From Alphaproteobacteria bacterium (lineage in GTDB: Bacteria > Pseudomonadota > Alphaproteobacteria > Caulobacterales > Caulobacteraceae), in contig JAHINZ010000296.1 in assembly GCA_018895795.1 (NCBI GenBank), positions 1-5,935 of the forward strand: DNA of 5,935 bases. The letters are read 5' to 3'. Shown here in pieces: positions 1-5,765 of this stretch. The notes below the pieces were generated by a model. The model did no database searches and had not been told where the DNA came from. It saw only the letters and a list, made by a program, of their open reading frames with translations. Within the stretch, counting starts at the first letter, position 1; each line of letters opens with the position of its first letter. The position numbers were made by a program, and so were the translations under genes.

Positions 1-41
1 GCGGCGGCGATGGCGAGAGTGATCAGGATCGGACGGCGCAT
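1..41 (-). CDS. Start of an unidentified gene with a signal-peptide-like N-terminus (partial)
   Basis: An ATG at 41 (minus strand) opens a frame with no stop to the window edge, giving MRRPILITLAIAA. Two arginines followed by a hydrophobic, alanine-rich run look like the beginning of a Sec signal peptide or a membrane anchor. The start lies only 13 bases after the stop of the gene at 55-741, and a GAG sits about 7 bases before the ATG, so it is probably the next gene of the same operon. Only 13 full codons are visible and no function can be assigned. The frame was read by hand, and so short a run could be open by chance. Confidence 0.45.
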   Translation of the reverse strand, partial: MRRPILITLAIAA

Positions 42-54
42 GGGGGGACTCGTC

Positions 55-741
55 TCAGCCGGCGACCGGGATCGAGCAGTTCGGTCCCTGATCGATCACG
101 GTGTGGAAGGAACGGTTATCGGAGGACGCCTCGACCCGACCGGGAACCAGACGCAGGGTCTCTTCGCCCCAACGGCCATAGGTCGCACCGCCCGGTCGCT
201 CGCAGCGGCCCGCGAACAGGGTTTGGGCGCAGGCGTTCAAGGTGATCTCGCCCGGCAGGCGGCGCCACTCGGCGCCGGAATACCGCCAGCACACCGCCAA
301 GGGCGTGGTCGAGACCGCCACCGCGGGCGAGGTTACCGGGTTTGGCGCGACGGCCGAGGGGGGCGGCGTGACGACGGCGGGCGGCGGCAAGGGCGTCAAG
401 ACCGTGCCGGCCTCGTCGGCCGCGGCGAGGGCGCCGGTCTCATCCACACCAACGTCCAGCGCGCCTGTGGCGACGCCGTTCTTCTTGGCGCAAACCGCCA
501 GGGTGGTCTCGCCCACGAACTGCCCACCGACGAAACATCGTAGCGGCCGCGCCGGATCCAGCTTGGTGTCGTCGGCGCGCCCGGTCTCGACGATCAGACC
601 GGCGTGCGAGGCCGGCGGCGATTCGACCTGCTTGGCCTTGCCGCCAAGCAGCAGGATGGCGATGCCCAGCCCGGCCAGAAGCGCCAGCGCCGCGCCGCCC
701 GCCAGAATGATGCGCCGATCTTTCAGAAGTTCCATGCTCAC
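55..741 (-). CDS. Membrane-anchored hypothetical protein with two cysteine modules
   Basis: I do not recognise this 228-residue protein. Residues 1-10 are short and charged and 11-33 form one clear transmembrane helix rich in Ala, Leu, Ile and Gly, so most of the protein should lie in the periplasm, tethered to the inner membrane. Six cysteines follow (69, 84, 151, 171, 180, 222). Residues 117-139 are a proline-rich linker separating two parts that look related: each has a Cys, then a GE-x-TL-type segment running into Cys-Ala (GETTLAVCA ending near 85, GEITLNACA ending near 172). Disulfide-stabilised repeats are an inference. The frame begins with GTG at 741, with an ATG two codons later at 735. 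Neither has a good Shine-Dalgarno, so the start is uncertain by two codons. It lies 52 bp after flaEY, beyond two hairpins, so co-transcription with flaEY is possible but not shown. A flagellar role is suggested only by position. Confidence 0.8.
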   Translation of the reverse strand: MSMELLKDRRIILAGGAALALLAGLGIAILLLGGKAKQVESPPASHAGLIVETGRADDTKLDPARPLRCFVGGQFVGETTLAVCAKKNGVATGALDVGVDETGALAAADEAGTVLTPLPPPAVVTPPPSAVAPNPVTSPAVAVSTTPLAVCWRYSGAEWRRLPGEITLNACAQTLFAGRCERPGGATYGRWGEETLRLVPGRVEASSDNRSFHTVIDQGPNCSIPVAG

Positions 742-759
742 TGGCTACGACGCGAAGAT

Positions 760-775
760 GGCGCTTTCAAGCGCC
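760..775 (-). terminator. Hairpin between flaEY and the next gene
   Basis: The sequence GGCGCTTTCAAGCGCC is a perfect inverted repeat (6-7 bp arms around the centre) lying 18 bases beyond the flaEY stop. On the minus transcript it forms a GGCGCU stem with a UGAA loop, followed by AUCUUC, which is not a real U-tract. It may be a weak terminator, an attenuator, or a stabiliser of the flaEY 3' end. A second, weaker hairpin (CTCTC/GAGAG arms, 6-base loop) abuts it at 775-790. Confidence 0.4.
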
Positions 776-793
776 TCTCGCGCTGGAGAGCGA

Positions 794-3613
794 CTATCCG
801 CCCGTCAGACGGTTCAGAGCGGCTTGATAGTTGGAGATCTGGTTCTTCAGATAGGCCGGCACCGTGCCGCCAGTCTTCCCCGAGGTGTTGGCCGTGCTGC
901 TATCAATACCCAACGCCAGATCGGAGAACGCCCGATAGGCCGTGCGCACCGCCGACATCGATCGCGCGATCGCCGCAGTGGCATCCTTGCGACTGGCCTC
1001 GCTCGTCAGGTCGATCTCTGGAGGAAGTTGCAGCCCGAAGACCGGTCCGCCGCCGTCGGCCGACACGGTCTTGCCGCTATCGATCTTGGTGCCCCGAACG
1101 ACGCCCGCGGCCAGGCCCAGGGCCTGGAGCACATCGGTGCCGCCCTTCCCCGCCAGGATTTCGATCGTCGAGGTGTTGTAGGCCGGACTGATCTTGAGCT
1201 TGCGCGCATTGCCGTCAGTGGCGGTTTCAACCTTCGCGCGATAGCCCGAGGCGCGCTTGATCTTGTCCGCCAGGGTTTCCAGCGTGTCCTTGGCGTCGAT
1301 GGTGATGGTGGTGAGCGTGCCGCGCTCGCGAGTGCGGATCTGGAACGTGTCGCCGGCCCGCGCCGCTGTCGCCGAGACCAGGCGTTCGGACTGGGTGAAA
1401 TCCATGACGCCCTTGGGCAGGCCAAAAGCGTCAAGGCCGCTGGATCCGGCCTGGTCGACCGAAACCGAGGTCGGCGTCGCGTAGCCGTCCTTGCCGGTCA
1501 GGCGCTGCGACCAGGACACCGCGCCGGTGGCCACGTCGATCTGGGCGACATAGCCGTCCTTCTCCCCGACCGTGCTCTGACCTTCGAGGTTGTCGCCAGC
1601 CGAACCGACCAGCCAGGCCGCGCCATTGGCCACCGCCATGCCCGTCACGGTGTCATTCCCCGTACCGCCATAATAGGCCAGGGTGTCAGAGCCGGTATTG
1701 GTCAGGTCCAGCGCGACCCGGCCGACAAACCCATCCGATCCGCCCGACGCGGTCGTGGTGGCGTTGCCGATGCCCAGGGCGCCGTTCGAAGTGTATCCGC
1801 CCACATAGAGTTGGCCGCCGTCGATCTTGAGCGCCGCCAGATCCCCGCCCTGCAGCGAACCGAGATCGCGGGTCGCGCCGGCGGTCAGGGCGGCCGACTG
1901 AGTATAGGTGACCGGCGTCGTCACCTGGACGCCCGCGGAGGTCATGGACGTGGCGTTCTCGGTCACAACGGTGGGGGCGACCGTGAAGCTGCGCAAAATC
2001 GCGTTGCCGCCTTCCTTGCCGCCGACGATCACCTGCGAGCCGTTCACGACGATGTCGGAAACCGAATCGTTCTCGGCCGTGCCGAATTTCTGAGCAAACA
2101 GCGCCTTGGGGGAGCCGTTCACATCGGTGGCGAAGGCGGTCAGATAGGAATCATATTCCCCGCCGGCGACGGTCGTCGAACCGGGAAGGTCGGACTTGGA
2201 CCGCCCGCCGACATACAAGATCCCGTCGGACCCGAACGCCACGGCCGTGGCTTCGTCTTCCAGCATCGCGCCGCGGCGCACCGTCCATTGCTCGTCGCCC
2301 TTGGCGTCGTACCGGGTGACGAAGCTATCGGTCTTTCCCGAAGCCGTATCCGAATTGATCGGTCCGTCGACCGCGCCATCCAGTCGACCGGTCACAGATC
2401 CGGCCACGGCGACGCTGCCGTCACTGCCGACGGCGAGGTTGAGGCCGCTGGCCGAGTCCGTCGCGCCAAGGCTGCGCGCAAAGAGCAGTTTCCCCGCAGA
2501 GTCATACTTCAGCAGGGCGACATCCTGATCGCCCTTGATCACCTGACCGCTGACGTCCTTGGTGACGTCCGCCAGCATATAGATCGAGCCGTCTGCTCCG
2601 GCGATGGTCTTGCGGACGCTTGAGATCGTGCCTTGCAACGTCTCCGAGAACACCTTGCCGCCAGGTTGCCCGCCGCCGGCGGCGCTGTACTTGGTCAGGG
2701 TGTTCTCGATAACCGCGTCATTGGTCTTTGTGTTCTTGTCGGGATCGGGATTACCGGCCGCCGTGGTGATATAGACGGCGGGCGACGTCGCGGCGGCCGA
2801 AAAGGTCAGTTGCTCGGTCGAGTCGCCCTTCACGCGCAGCGCGAAATCGTCGCCGGTGGCGGGCAGCTTCACGGCCTTGCCGTTGACCTGCACCGTTCGC
2901 TCCTCGCCGATCGTACGCTCGACGGCGACGCTCGTCTCAAAGCCCTGGGCCTTGAGTTGGTCGTTCATGAAACTGACCACGTTGGACATGGTCCTGGGCG
3001 TGGAGCCCATCTGGGACAGATCAACGTTCACATTGGTTGTGACGCCGAACTTCTTGACCGCCAGGTCAAAGCTCACATTGCCCTGGAACTTGGGCACGGG
3101 ATCGTCCACCTGGCCGCTGTAGATCGTGTCGGTGATGTAGGTGTAATTATTCTTGGGCACGCCGACCGAGGTCCGGTCGGTGGCCATCACGGCGCCCGCC
3201 GTCAGCCGCCCCTGCTCCAGGCTGAGGTTCTGAGTATAGCTGGTGATTTCCGCCAGACCCTTGGTCATCGCCGTCTGAAGGCGCTTGAGCTCGGCGTCGG
3301 TCACCCCCTTCTCGGACGAGCGCGCGGCGATAGCGGAAAGCGTGTTGAGCGCCTGGTAGGTCGCGAACAGCTTCTTGTAGTCGCTGCTGGCGCCCTTGAG
3401 GCTGGTCTGGTTGGCCGCTTCATCAACCAGCTTGTGCCCGGCCAGGGCAGCCTTGACGAGGGCGCTGGGCTCTTTCGCGGTTCCGACCCATGGCGCGGTA
3501 GGAACAACCGCCTTGGACTTCGATGGGGTCGTCGCCGAGGTCGTCGCAGCATTAAACTGGCCCGTACGAGCCTGATAGTAGCCGAGCAGAACGCTTGTGT
3601 CGAAAGTGATCAC
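794..3613 (-). CDS. flaEY: FlaEY flagellar regulatory/filament-assembly protein
   Basis: A 939-residue protein that I identify with Caulobacter FlaEY. In C. crescentus flaE and flaY were first described as overlapping genes next to the flagellin cluster, and mutants are affected in flagellin synthesis and filament assembly. Here a single open frame covers the whole region without a frameshift. Domains seen: a helical N-terminus (about 50-140); a first beta segment with hook/FliD-like character (about 175-285); a run of six SBBP-like beta-propeller blades (about 363-723), each with a D-x-[FYVA] strand, an acidic or Gly turn, and an exit strand such as LYVGG (466-470), VIVGG (528-532) or LYVGG (602-606); a second segment (about 752-842) resembling the 'hook IN' motif of flagellin and FliD proteins, including TITIDAKDTLETLADKI (769-785); and a helical C-terminus (about 870-939). 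No signal peptide and no DNA-binding motif is seen. The start is GTG at 3613, with AGGA six bases upstream (3620-3623). It follows the acetyltransferase gene by 78 bp. The name rests on recalled similarity and on context. Confidence 0.78.
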   Translation of the reverse strand: MITFDTSVLLGYYQARTGQFNAATTSATTPSKSKAVVPTAPWVGTAKEPSALVKAALAGHKLVDEAANQTSLKGASSDYKKLFATYQALNTLSAIAARSSEKGVTDAELKRLQTAMTKGLAEITSYTQNLSLEQGRLTAGAVMATDRTSVGVPKNNYTYITDTIYSGQVDDPVPKFQGNVSFDLAVKKFGVTTNVNVDLSQMGSTPRTMSNVVSFMNDQLKAQGFETSVAVERTIGEERTVQVNGKAVKLPATGDDFALRVKGDSTEQLTFSAAATSPAVYITTAAGNPDPDKNTKTNDAVIENTLTKYSAAGGGQPGGKVFSETLQGTISSVRKTIAGADGSIYMLADVTKDVSGQVIKGDQDVALLKYDSAGKLLFARSLGATDSASGLNLAVGSDGSVAVAGSVTGRLDGAVDGPINSDTASGKTDSFVTRYDAKGDEQWTVRRGAMLEDEATAVAFGSDGILYVGGRSKSDLPGSTTVAGGEYDSYLTAFATDVNGSPKALFAQKFGTAENDSVSDIVVNGSQVIVGGKEGGNAILRSFTVAPTVVTENATSMTSAGVQVTTPVTYTQSAALTAGATRDLGSLQGGDLAALKIDGGQLYVGGYTSNGALGIGNATTTASGGSDGFVGRVALDLTNTGSDTLAYYGGTGNDTVTGMAVANGAAWLVGSAGDNLEGQSTVGEKDGYVAQIDVATGAVSWSQRLTGKDGYATPTSVSVDQAGSSGLDAFGLPKGVMDFTQSERLVSATAARAGDTFQIRTRERGTLTTITIDAKDTLETLADKIKRASGYRAKVETATDGNARKLKISPAYNTSTIEILAGKGGTDVLQALGLAAGVVRGTKIDSGKTVSADGGGPVFGLQLPPEIDLTSEASRKDATAAIARSMSAVRTAYRAFSDLALGIDSSTANTSGKTGGTVPAYLKNQISNYQAALNRLTGG

Positions 3614-3691
3614 GGCCAGTCCTGTCGGAGCGCACAGGGCACCCCACCTCTTTTAGAGCCCACAAGGCTGAAGATACGTTAAGACCTCTGG

Positions 3692-4246
3692 TTACGAGGC
3701 GATTAGCTTTGCTTCCGTCAGGCTGCGGCGCGCCGATTCCCGCAACCGGCTCCATTCAGGAGCCAGGATTCCGAGCATCACGACATCGCGGGGCGCGCCG
3801 TTCTTGAGAACATGACCGCGAAGATAGCCTTCGCGCCGAAAGCCTGTGGCGACCTGCGCCTTCAGCGCGGCGTCATTGTCGGCCATCACCTCGGCGAACA
3901 CCTTGTGTAGACCGAGCTCGCAAAAGGCGCGATCCAATCCCAACACCTGAGCCGCGCGACCAACACCGCGCCCCCGCGCTTCGGCCGTGCCGACAAACCA
4001 GTTCCAGCTGGCCCGGCGGTGATGACTGAGAAGACCGGTCAGGGTCAGAAGCCCCGCACCCTCCCCGCCCCGCGTGATCAGCCATCCGCGCATGTCCGGG
4101 TCGGTGCGAAGACTTTTGAACCACACAGCGTGGGCTTCATGACTGGGGAAGGCGGCATCCGACATCCAGCGATCGACTTCCGGTTCGGAGCGCCATTGAA
4201 AGAGCACATCTTCGTCGTCGTCCCGCAAATCGCGAAGATCGATCAT
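3692..4246 (-). CDS. pseH: PseH-type GNAT N-acetyltransferase, probable flagellin-sugar pathway enzyme
   Basis: A 184-residue, single-domain GNAT protein of normal PseH length. PseH acetylates UDP-4-amino-4,6-dideoxy-N-acetyl-beta-L-altrosamine from acetyl-CoA in the cytoplasm, a step in making pseudaminic acid for flagellin glycosylation. Seen here: an N-terminal W-R-x(5)-V-x-x-WM stretch with H36 and W42 following (residues 18-42), typical of PseH and RimJ-like enzymes; the acetyl-CoA pyrophosphate loop ARGRGVG (90-96); and the C-terminal VMADNDAA...GF-x-x-EG block (120-140) with a basic tail. Its position between a flagellin gene and flaEY supports a role in filament modification. C. crescentus has a PseH homologue named FlmH in the flmGH operon; whether this is the same gene or a second copy cannot be told here. 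ATG at 4246 is the first start after an in-frame stop; the GGGGGA ribosome binding site (4257-4262) is rather far, about 10 bases. Another GNAT substrate, such as a protein N-terminus, is possible. Confidence 0.75.
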   Translation of the reverse strand: MIDLRDLRDDDEDVLFQWRSEPEVDRWMSDAAFPSHEAHAVWFKSLRTDPDMRGWLITRGGEGAGLLTLTGLLSHHRRASWNWFVGTAEARGRGVGRAAQVLGLDRAFCELGLHKVFAEVMADNDAALKAQVATGFRREGYLRGHVLKNGAPRDVVMLGILAPEWSRLRESARRSLTEAKLIAS

Positions 4247-4289
4247 TCCCGCAGATTCCCCCAGATACGCTGTGATTCAAGCCTACTCC

Positions 4290-4303
4290 GCGCCCGCCGG
4301 CGC
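4290..4303 (-). terminator. Weak GC hairpin after the fljL-type flagellin
   Basis: On the minus strand GCGCCGGCGGGCGC pairs as a 5-bp GCGCC stem with a GGCG loop, 27 bases after the flagellin stop. No U-tract follows, so complete termination is unlikely. Read-through into the acetyltransferase gene 84 bp downstream would be expected. Such hairpins also arise by chance in DNA this GC-rich. Confidence 0.25.
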
Positions 4304-4330
4304 ACCTAGAGGCCGCTATCGCCCCGACGA

Positions 4331-5167
4331 CTAGCCGCCATTAAACAGCTTCAAAATGATCTGCGGCGCGCTGTTGGCGATCGAAAGCGCCTGGGCGCCG
4401 AGCTGCTGCTTGACCTGCAGGGCCTGCAACCGAGCGCTTTCCTTGGCCAGATCCGCGTCGACCAGGTTGCCAACGCCCGTTTCCAGCACGTCGGATAGTT
4501 TGGAGACGAAGGTGTGGTGCGCTTCGATCTGCTTGGCCTGGGTGCCGATATTGCCGACCGCCTGGTTGACCGCGCCCATCGTCGCGTCGAGACGGGTCAG
4601 GACGCTGGAGGCGTTGGTGACGTCGAGGATGTCGTCAGTGGCGGTCAGGGTATTGATCGTACCGCCGAGCGACAGATCCTGGAGATTAAGCGTGATGGCG
4701 GTGGCGCCGTCCGAATCGGCCAGGAAGGAAACATCGGCCGGCAGGCTGCCATTCAGGAGATTGGCGCCGTCGAAGGTCGCGCTTGAAAGCACCTGGGTGA
4801 GGTTCTTGACCAGCCCCTGGAAGTCAGCGTTCAGCGCTTGGCGCGACTTCGTCGTCAGCGAGGTGTCCTTGGCCGCGACAACCTTTTCCCGCATCGAGCC
4901 CAGCAGGTCCGATATCGATTCGCCCGCCGCCAGGGCGACATCGGCCACCGAAGTTGCCCGGTCCAGGCTCATCTTGACCGCTGACAGCGCGTTCATATCC
5001 GCGCGTTGTTCCTGGGCGATCGACCAGACCGCCGCATTATCCTTGGCGCTGGACACCGCAAGACCCGTGTTGATTCGGGTCTGGACGCCTTGCATCTGAT
5101 CGTTGGTCTGATTCAGATTTTGCAGAGCGATCAGCGCGGGCTGATTGGTATTGACGCTAAGTGACAT
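4331..5167 (-). CDS. fljL: Flagellin, FljL-type
   Basis: A complete flagellin of 278 residues, the subunit of the helical filament, exported unfolded through the flagellar type III system without a cleaved signal. The N-terminal D0/D1 region (about 4-140) starts SLSVNTNQPALIALQNLN and contains the conserved TRINTGL (30-36) and SAKDNAA (40-46) blocks. A short variable part lies at about 141-190. The C-terminal helical region carries the hallmark GVGNLVDADLAKESA (231-245) and QLGAQALSIAN (255-265). There is no cysteine. The start of the protein recalls C. crescentus FljL (27 kDa) more than FljK; this comparison is from memory. It ends LFNGG instead of the usual LFR or LF, an unusual short extension. 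ATG at 5167 has an ideal GGAGG six bases upstream (5174-5178), but this site can be buried in a leader hairpin. In Caulobacter, flagellins are expressed late from sigma-54/FlbD promoters and controlled after transcription by FlbT and FlaF. Whether it is fljL in the strict sense is less sure than that it is a flagellin. Confidence 0.93.
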   Translation of the reverse strand: MSLSVNTNQPALIALQNLNQTNDQMQGVQTRINTGLAVSSAKDNAAVWSIAQEQRADMNALSAVKMSLDRATSVADVALAAGESISDLLGSMREKVVAAKDTSLTTKSRQALNADFQGLVKNLTQVLSSATFDGANLLNGSLPADVSFLADSDGATAITLNLQDLSLGGTINTLTATDDILDVTNASSVLTRLDATMGAVNQAVGNIGTQAKQIEAHHTFVSKLSDVLETGVGNLVDADLAKESARLQALQVKQQLGAQALSIANSAPQIILKLFNGG

Positions 5168-5173
5168 TGGCGG

Positions 5174-5196
5174 CCTCCGATCGGAAGTTTTTTCCG
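5174..5196 (-). promoter_or_regulatory. Flagellin leader with two mutually exclusive hairpins at the ribosome binding site
   Basis: On the minus transcript two hairpins compete for the same UUCC segment. Hairpin A (5174-5187) pairs CUUCC with the Shine-Dalgarno GGAGG around a GAUC loop (five pairs, one of them U-G) and would hide the site. Hairpin B (5182-5196) pairs CGGAA with UUCCG around AAAAC and leaves GGAGG free. FlbT of C. crescentus is known to act on the flagellin mRNA leader, so this is a plausible target. The pairing is seen directly; the switch itself is inference. Confidence 0.45.
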
Positions 5197-5216
5197 GGTT
5201 TGGTTCGCGCGCATTC

Positions 5217-5231
5217 GCAGCGAGCGAGCCC
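5217..5231 (-). promoter_or_regulatory. Candidate sigma-54 promoter of the fljL-type flagellin
   Basis: Minus-strand GGGCTC-N5-CTGC has the exact GG-N10-GC spacing of -24/-12 promoters and matches 7 of the 10 positions of TGGCAC-N5-TTGC. Transcription would start near 5206, giving a leader of about 39 bases, normal for this kind of gene. Flagellin genes of Caulobacter use sigma-54 with FlbD. The T of the -24 box and the first T of the -12 box are missing, and the region is GC-rich, so a chance match is possible. A second GG-N10-GC frame nearby (about 5229-5242) is poorer. Confidence 0.45.
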
Positions 5232-5264
5232 TCACGGAGCCGACCGTAGGATCAGAAGGTAAGA

Positions 5265-5290
5265 TTATGGTTAACGAAAATAAACCATAA
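5265..5290. promoter_or_regulatory. AT-rich inverted repeat of CtrA-half-site-like sequences
   Basis: The arms TTATGGTT (5265-5272) and AACCATAA (5283-5290) are perfect complements around a 10-base spacer. Read outward, the minus strand gives TTAACCATAA and the plus strand TAAACCATAA, nine of ten bases alike. TTAACCAT is the form of the CtrA half-site I recall from Caulobacter cell-cycle promoters. The element lies about 60-85 bases upstream of the expected sigma-54 start, where IHF or other bending proteins usually act. An IHF site is the main alternative, but I could not fit the IHF consensus. Confidence 0.4.
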
Positions 5291-5306
5291 CAGCTTCACC
5301 CAGCGA

Positions 5307-5318
5307 CGCGACGTCGCG
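5307..5318. promoter_or_regulatory. Perfect 12-bp palindrome upstream of the flagellin promoter
   Basis: CGCGACGTCGCG reads the same on both strands and lies centred about 106 bases upstream of the expected sigma-54 start, the distance at which FlbD enhancer (ftr) sites are found on Caulobacter flagellar promoters. I do not claim a match to the ftr consensus. It is also 25 bases after the stop of the FlaG-like gene, but without a loop or U-tract it is a poor terminator. Confidence 0.3.
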
Positions 5319-5343
5319 GGCAAATCAAGACGCGACCGACCTT

Positions 5344-5655
5344 TCAGGTCAGGCCGTCATAGACCGCGCCGGGATCATAGGCAGCGGCGTGCTTGAGTCT
5401 CAGCACATCCTCTCGCGGCAGTGTCTGTACGGTTTCGCCCGTGCGGCGATCGACCGTCTTATAGATATAGGCGCCGCTGATTTCATCCTGTTCGATAGCC
5501 AGGCGAAGGTCGCCCGGCTGCGGATCGGCGGAAGCCGGAGCCGGCCCAAAAACGTCAACGACGCCCGCGGATGACTCCGGGGCGGTTGATTTCGGATATT
5601 GACCCGTGAGGGTCGTGTCGGCGACGGGGGCCGACAAAGCGGCTTTGGTTTCCAT
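5344..5655 (-). CDS. flaG: FlaG-domain flagellar protein
   Basis: A 103-residue protein of FlaG family size. Residues 1-48 are low-complexity and rich in Ala, Pro, Ser and Thr, as is usual for the variable N-terminus of this family. The C-terminal half carries the conserved FlaG pattern: L-R-L-A-I (50-54), an acidic turn, Y-x-Y-K-x-V-D (63-69), the key T-G-E-T-V-Q-T-L-P (72-80) and E/D-x-L-R-L (82-87). FlaG proteins in Vibrio, Aeromonas and Campylobacter influence filament length or assembly; the mechanism is not settled. It sits between two flagellin genes. ATG at 5655 follows AGGGAG (5658-5663) with only two bases between, an unusually tight ribosome binding site. No clear promoter was seen in the 70 bases after the upstream terminator, so expression may depend on read-through. 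Note that the old Caulobacter locus name flaG denotes a different gene; the symbol here refers to the protein family. Confidence 0.85.
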   Translation of the reverse strand: METKAALSAPVADTTLTGQYPKSTAPESSAGVVDVFGPAPASADPQPGDLRLAIEQDEISGAYIYKTVDRRTGETVQTLPREDVLRLKHAAAYDPGAVYDGLT

Positions 5656-5725
5656 TTCTCCCTACGCCCGCGTTCGCGGCAGCGTCCTCTAAGTGGGTTC
5701 TCCTCGACATCTAGCCCGAAAGAAT

Positions 5726-5755
5726 GGGAGGCGGGCCCAATTGGACCCGCCTCCC
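5726..5755 (-). terminator. Strong hairpin terminator after the fljK-type flagellin
   Basis: A 13-bp stem with an AATT loop (GGGAGGCGGG... arms) begins 11 bases after the flagellin stop. Its single irregular pair is a U-G wobble on the minus transcript but a C-A mismatch on the plus transcript, which fits termination of minus-strand transcription. It is followed by AUUCUUUC, a broken U-tract, so some read-through into the FlaG-like gene is likely. Confidence 0.75.
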
Positions 5756-5765
5756 CGCCTGGTCG

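Noticed and set aside
242..2623. A 793-codon open frame on the plus strand
   Set aside because: It lies opposite flaEY and the next gene, has an Arg/Gly/Ala-rich composition typical of high-GC antisense frames, no recognisable domain and no ribosome binding site logic. The minus-strand proteins show clear family motifs.
3631..3645. A TGG-N9-TGC match with sigma-54 spacing just before flaEY
   Set aside because: It would start transcription only about 6 bases before the GTG, which would cut off the AGGA ribosome binding site, and the middle bases do not fit the consensus.
2633..3682. A 349-codon open frame on the plus strand
   Set aside because: It is the complementary shadow of the N-terminal third of flaEY; composition is repetitive and no motif is visible.
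3670..3690. TTAA followed by N7 and TCAG upstream of flaEY, like a CtrA box
   Set aside because: Only one half-site is intact (TTAA-N7-TCAG on the minus strand), so it is too weak to list as a feature.
4356..5099. A 247-codon open frame on the plus strand
   Set aside because: It lies wholly inside the flagellin gene on the opposite strand; its sequence is an Arg/Ser/Ala-rich shadow with no domain.
5668..5679. CCGCG/CGCGG inverted repeat in the leader of the FlaG-like gene
   Set aside because: The loop would be two bases, or the stem only four pairs. Such repeats are expected by chance at this GC content.
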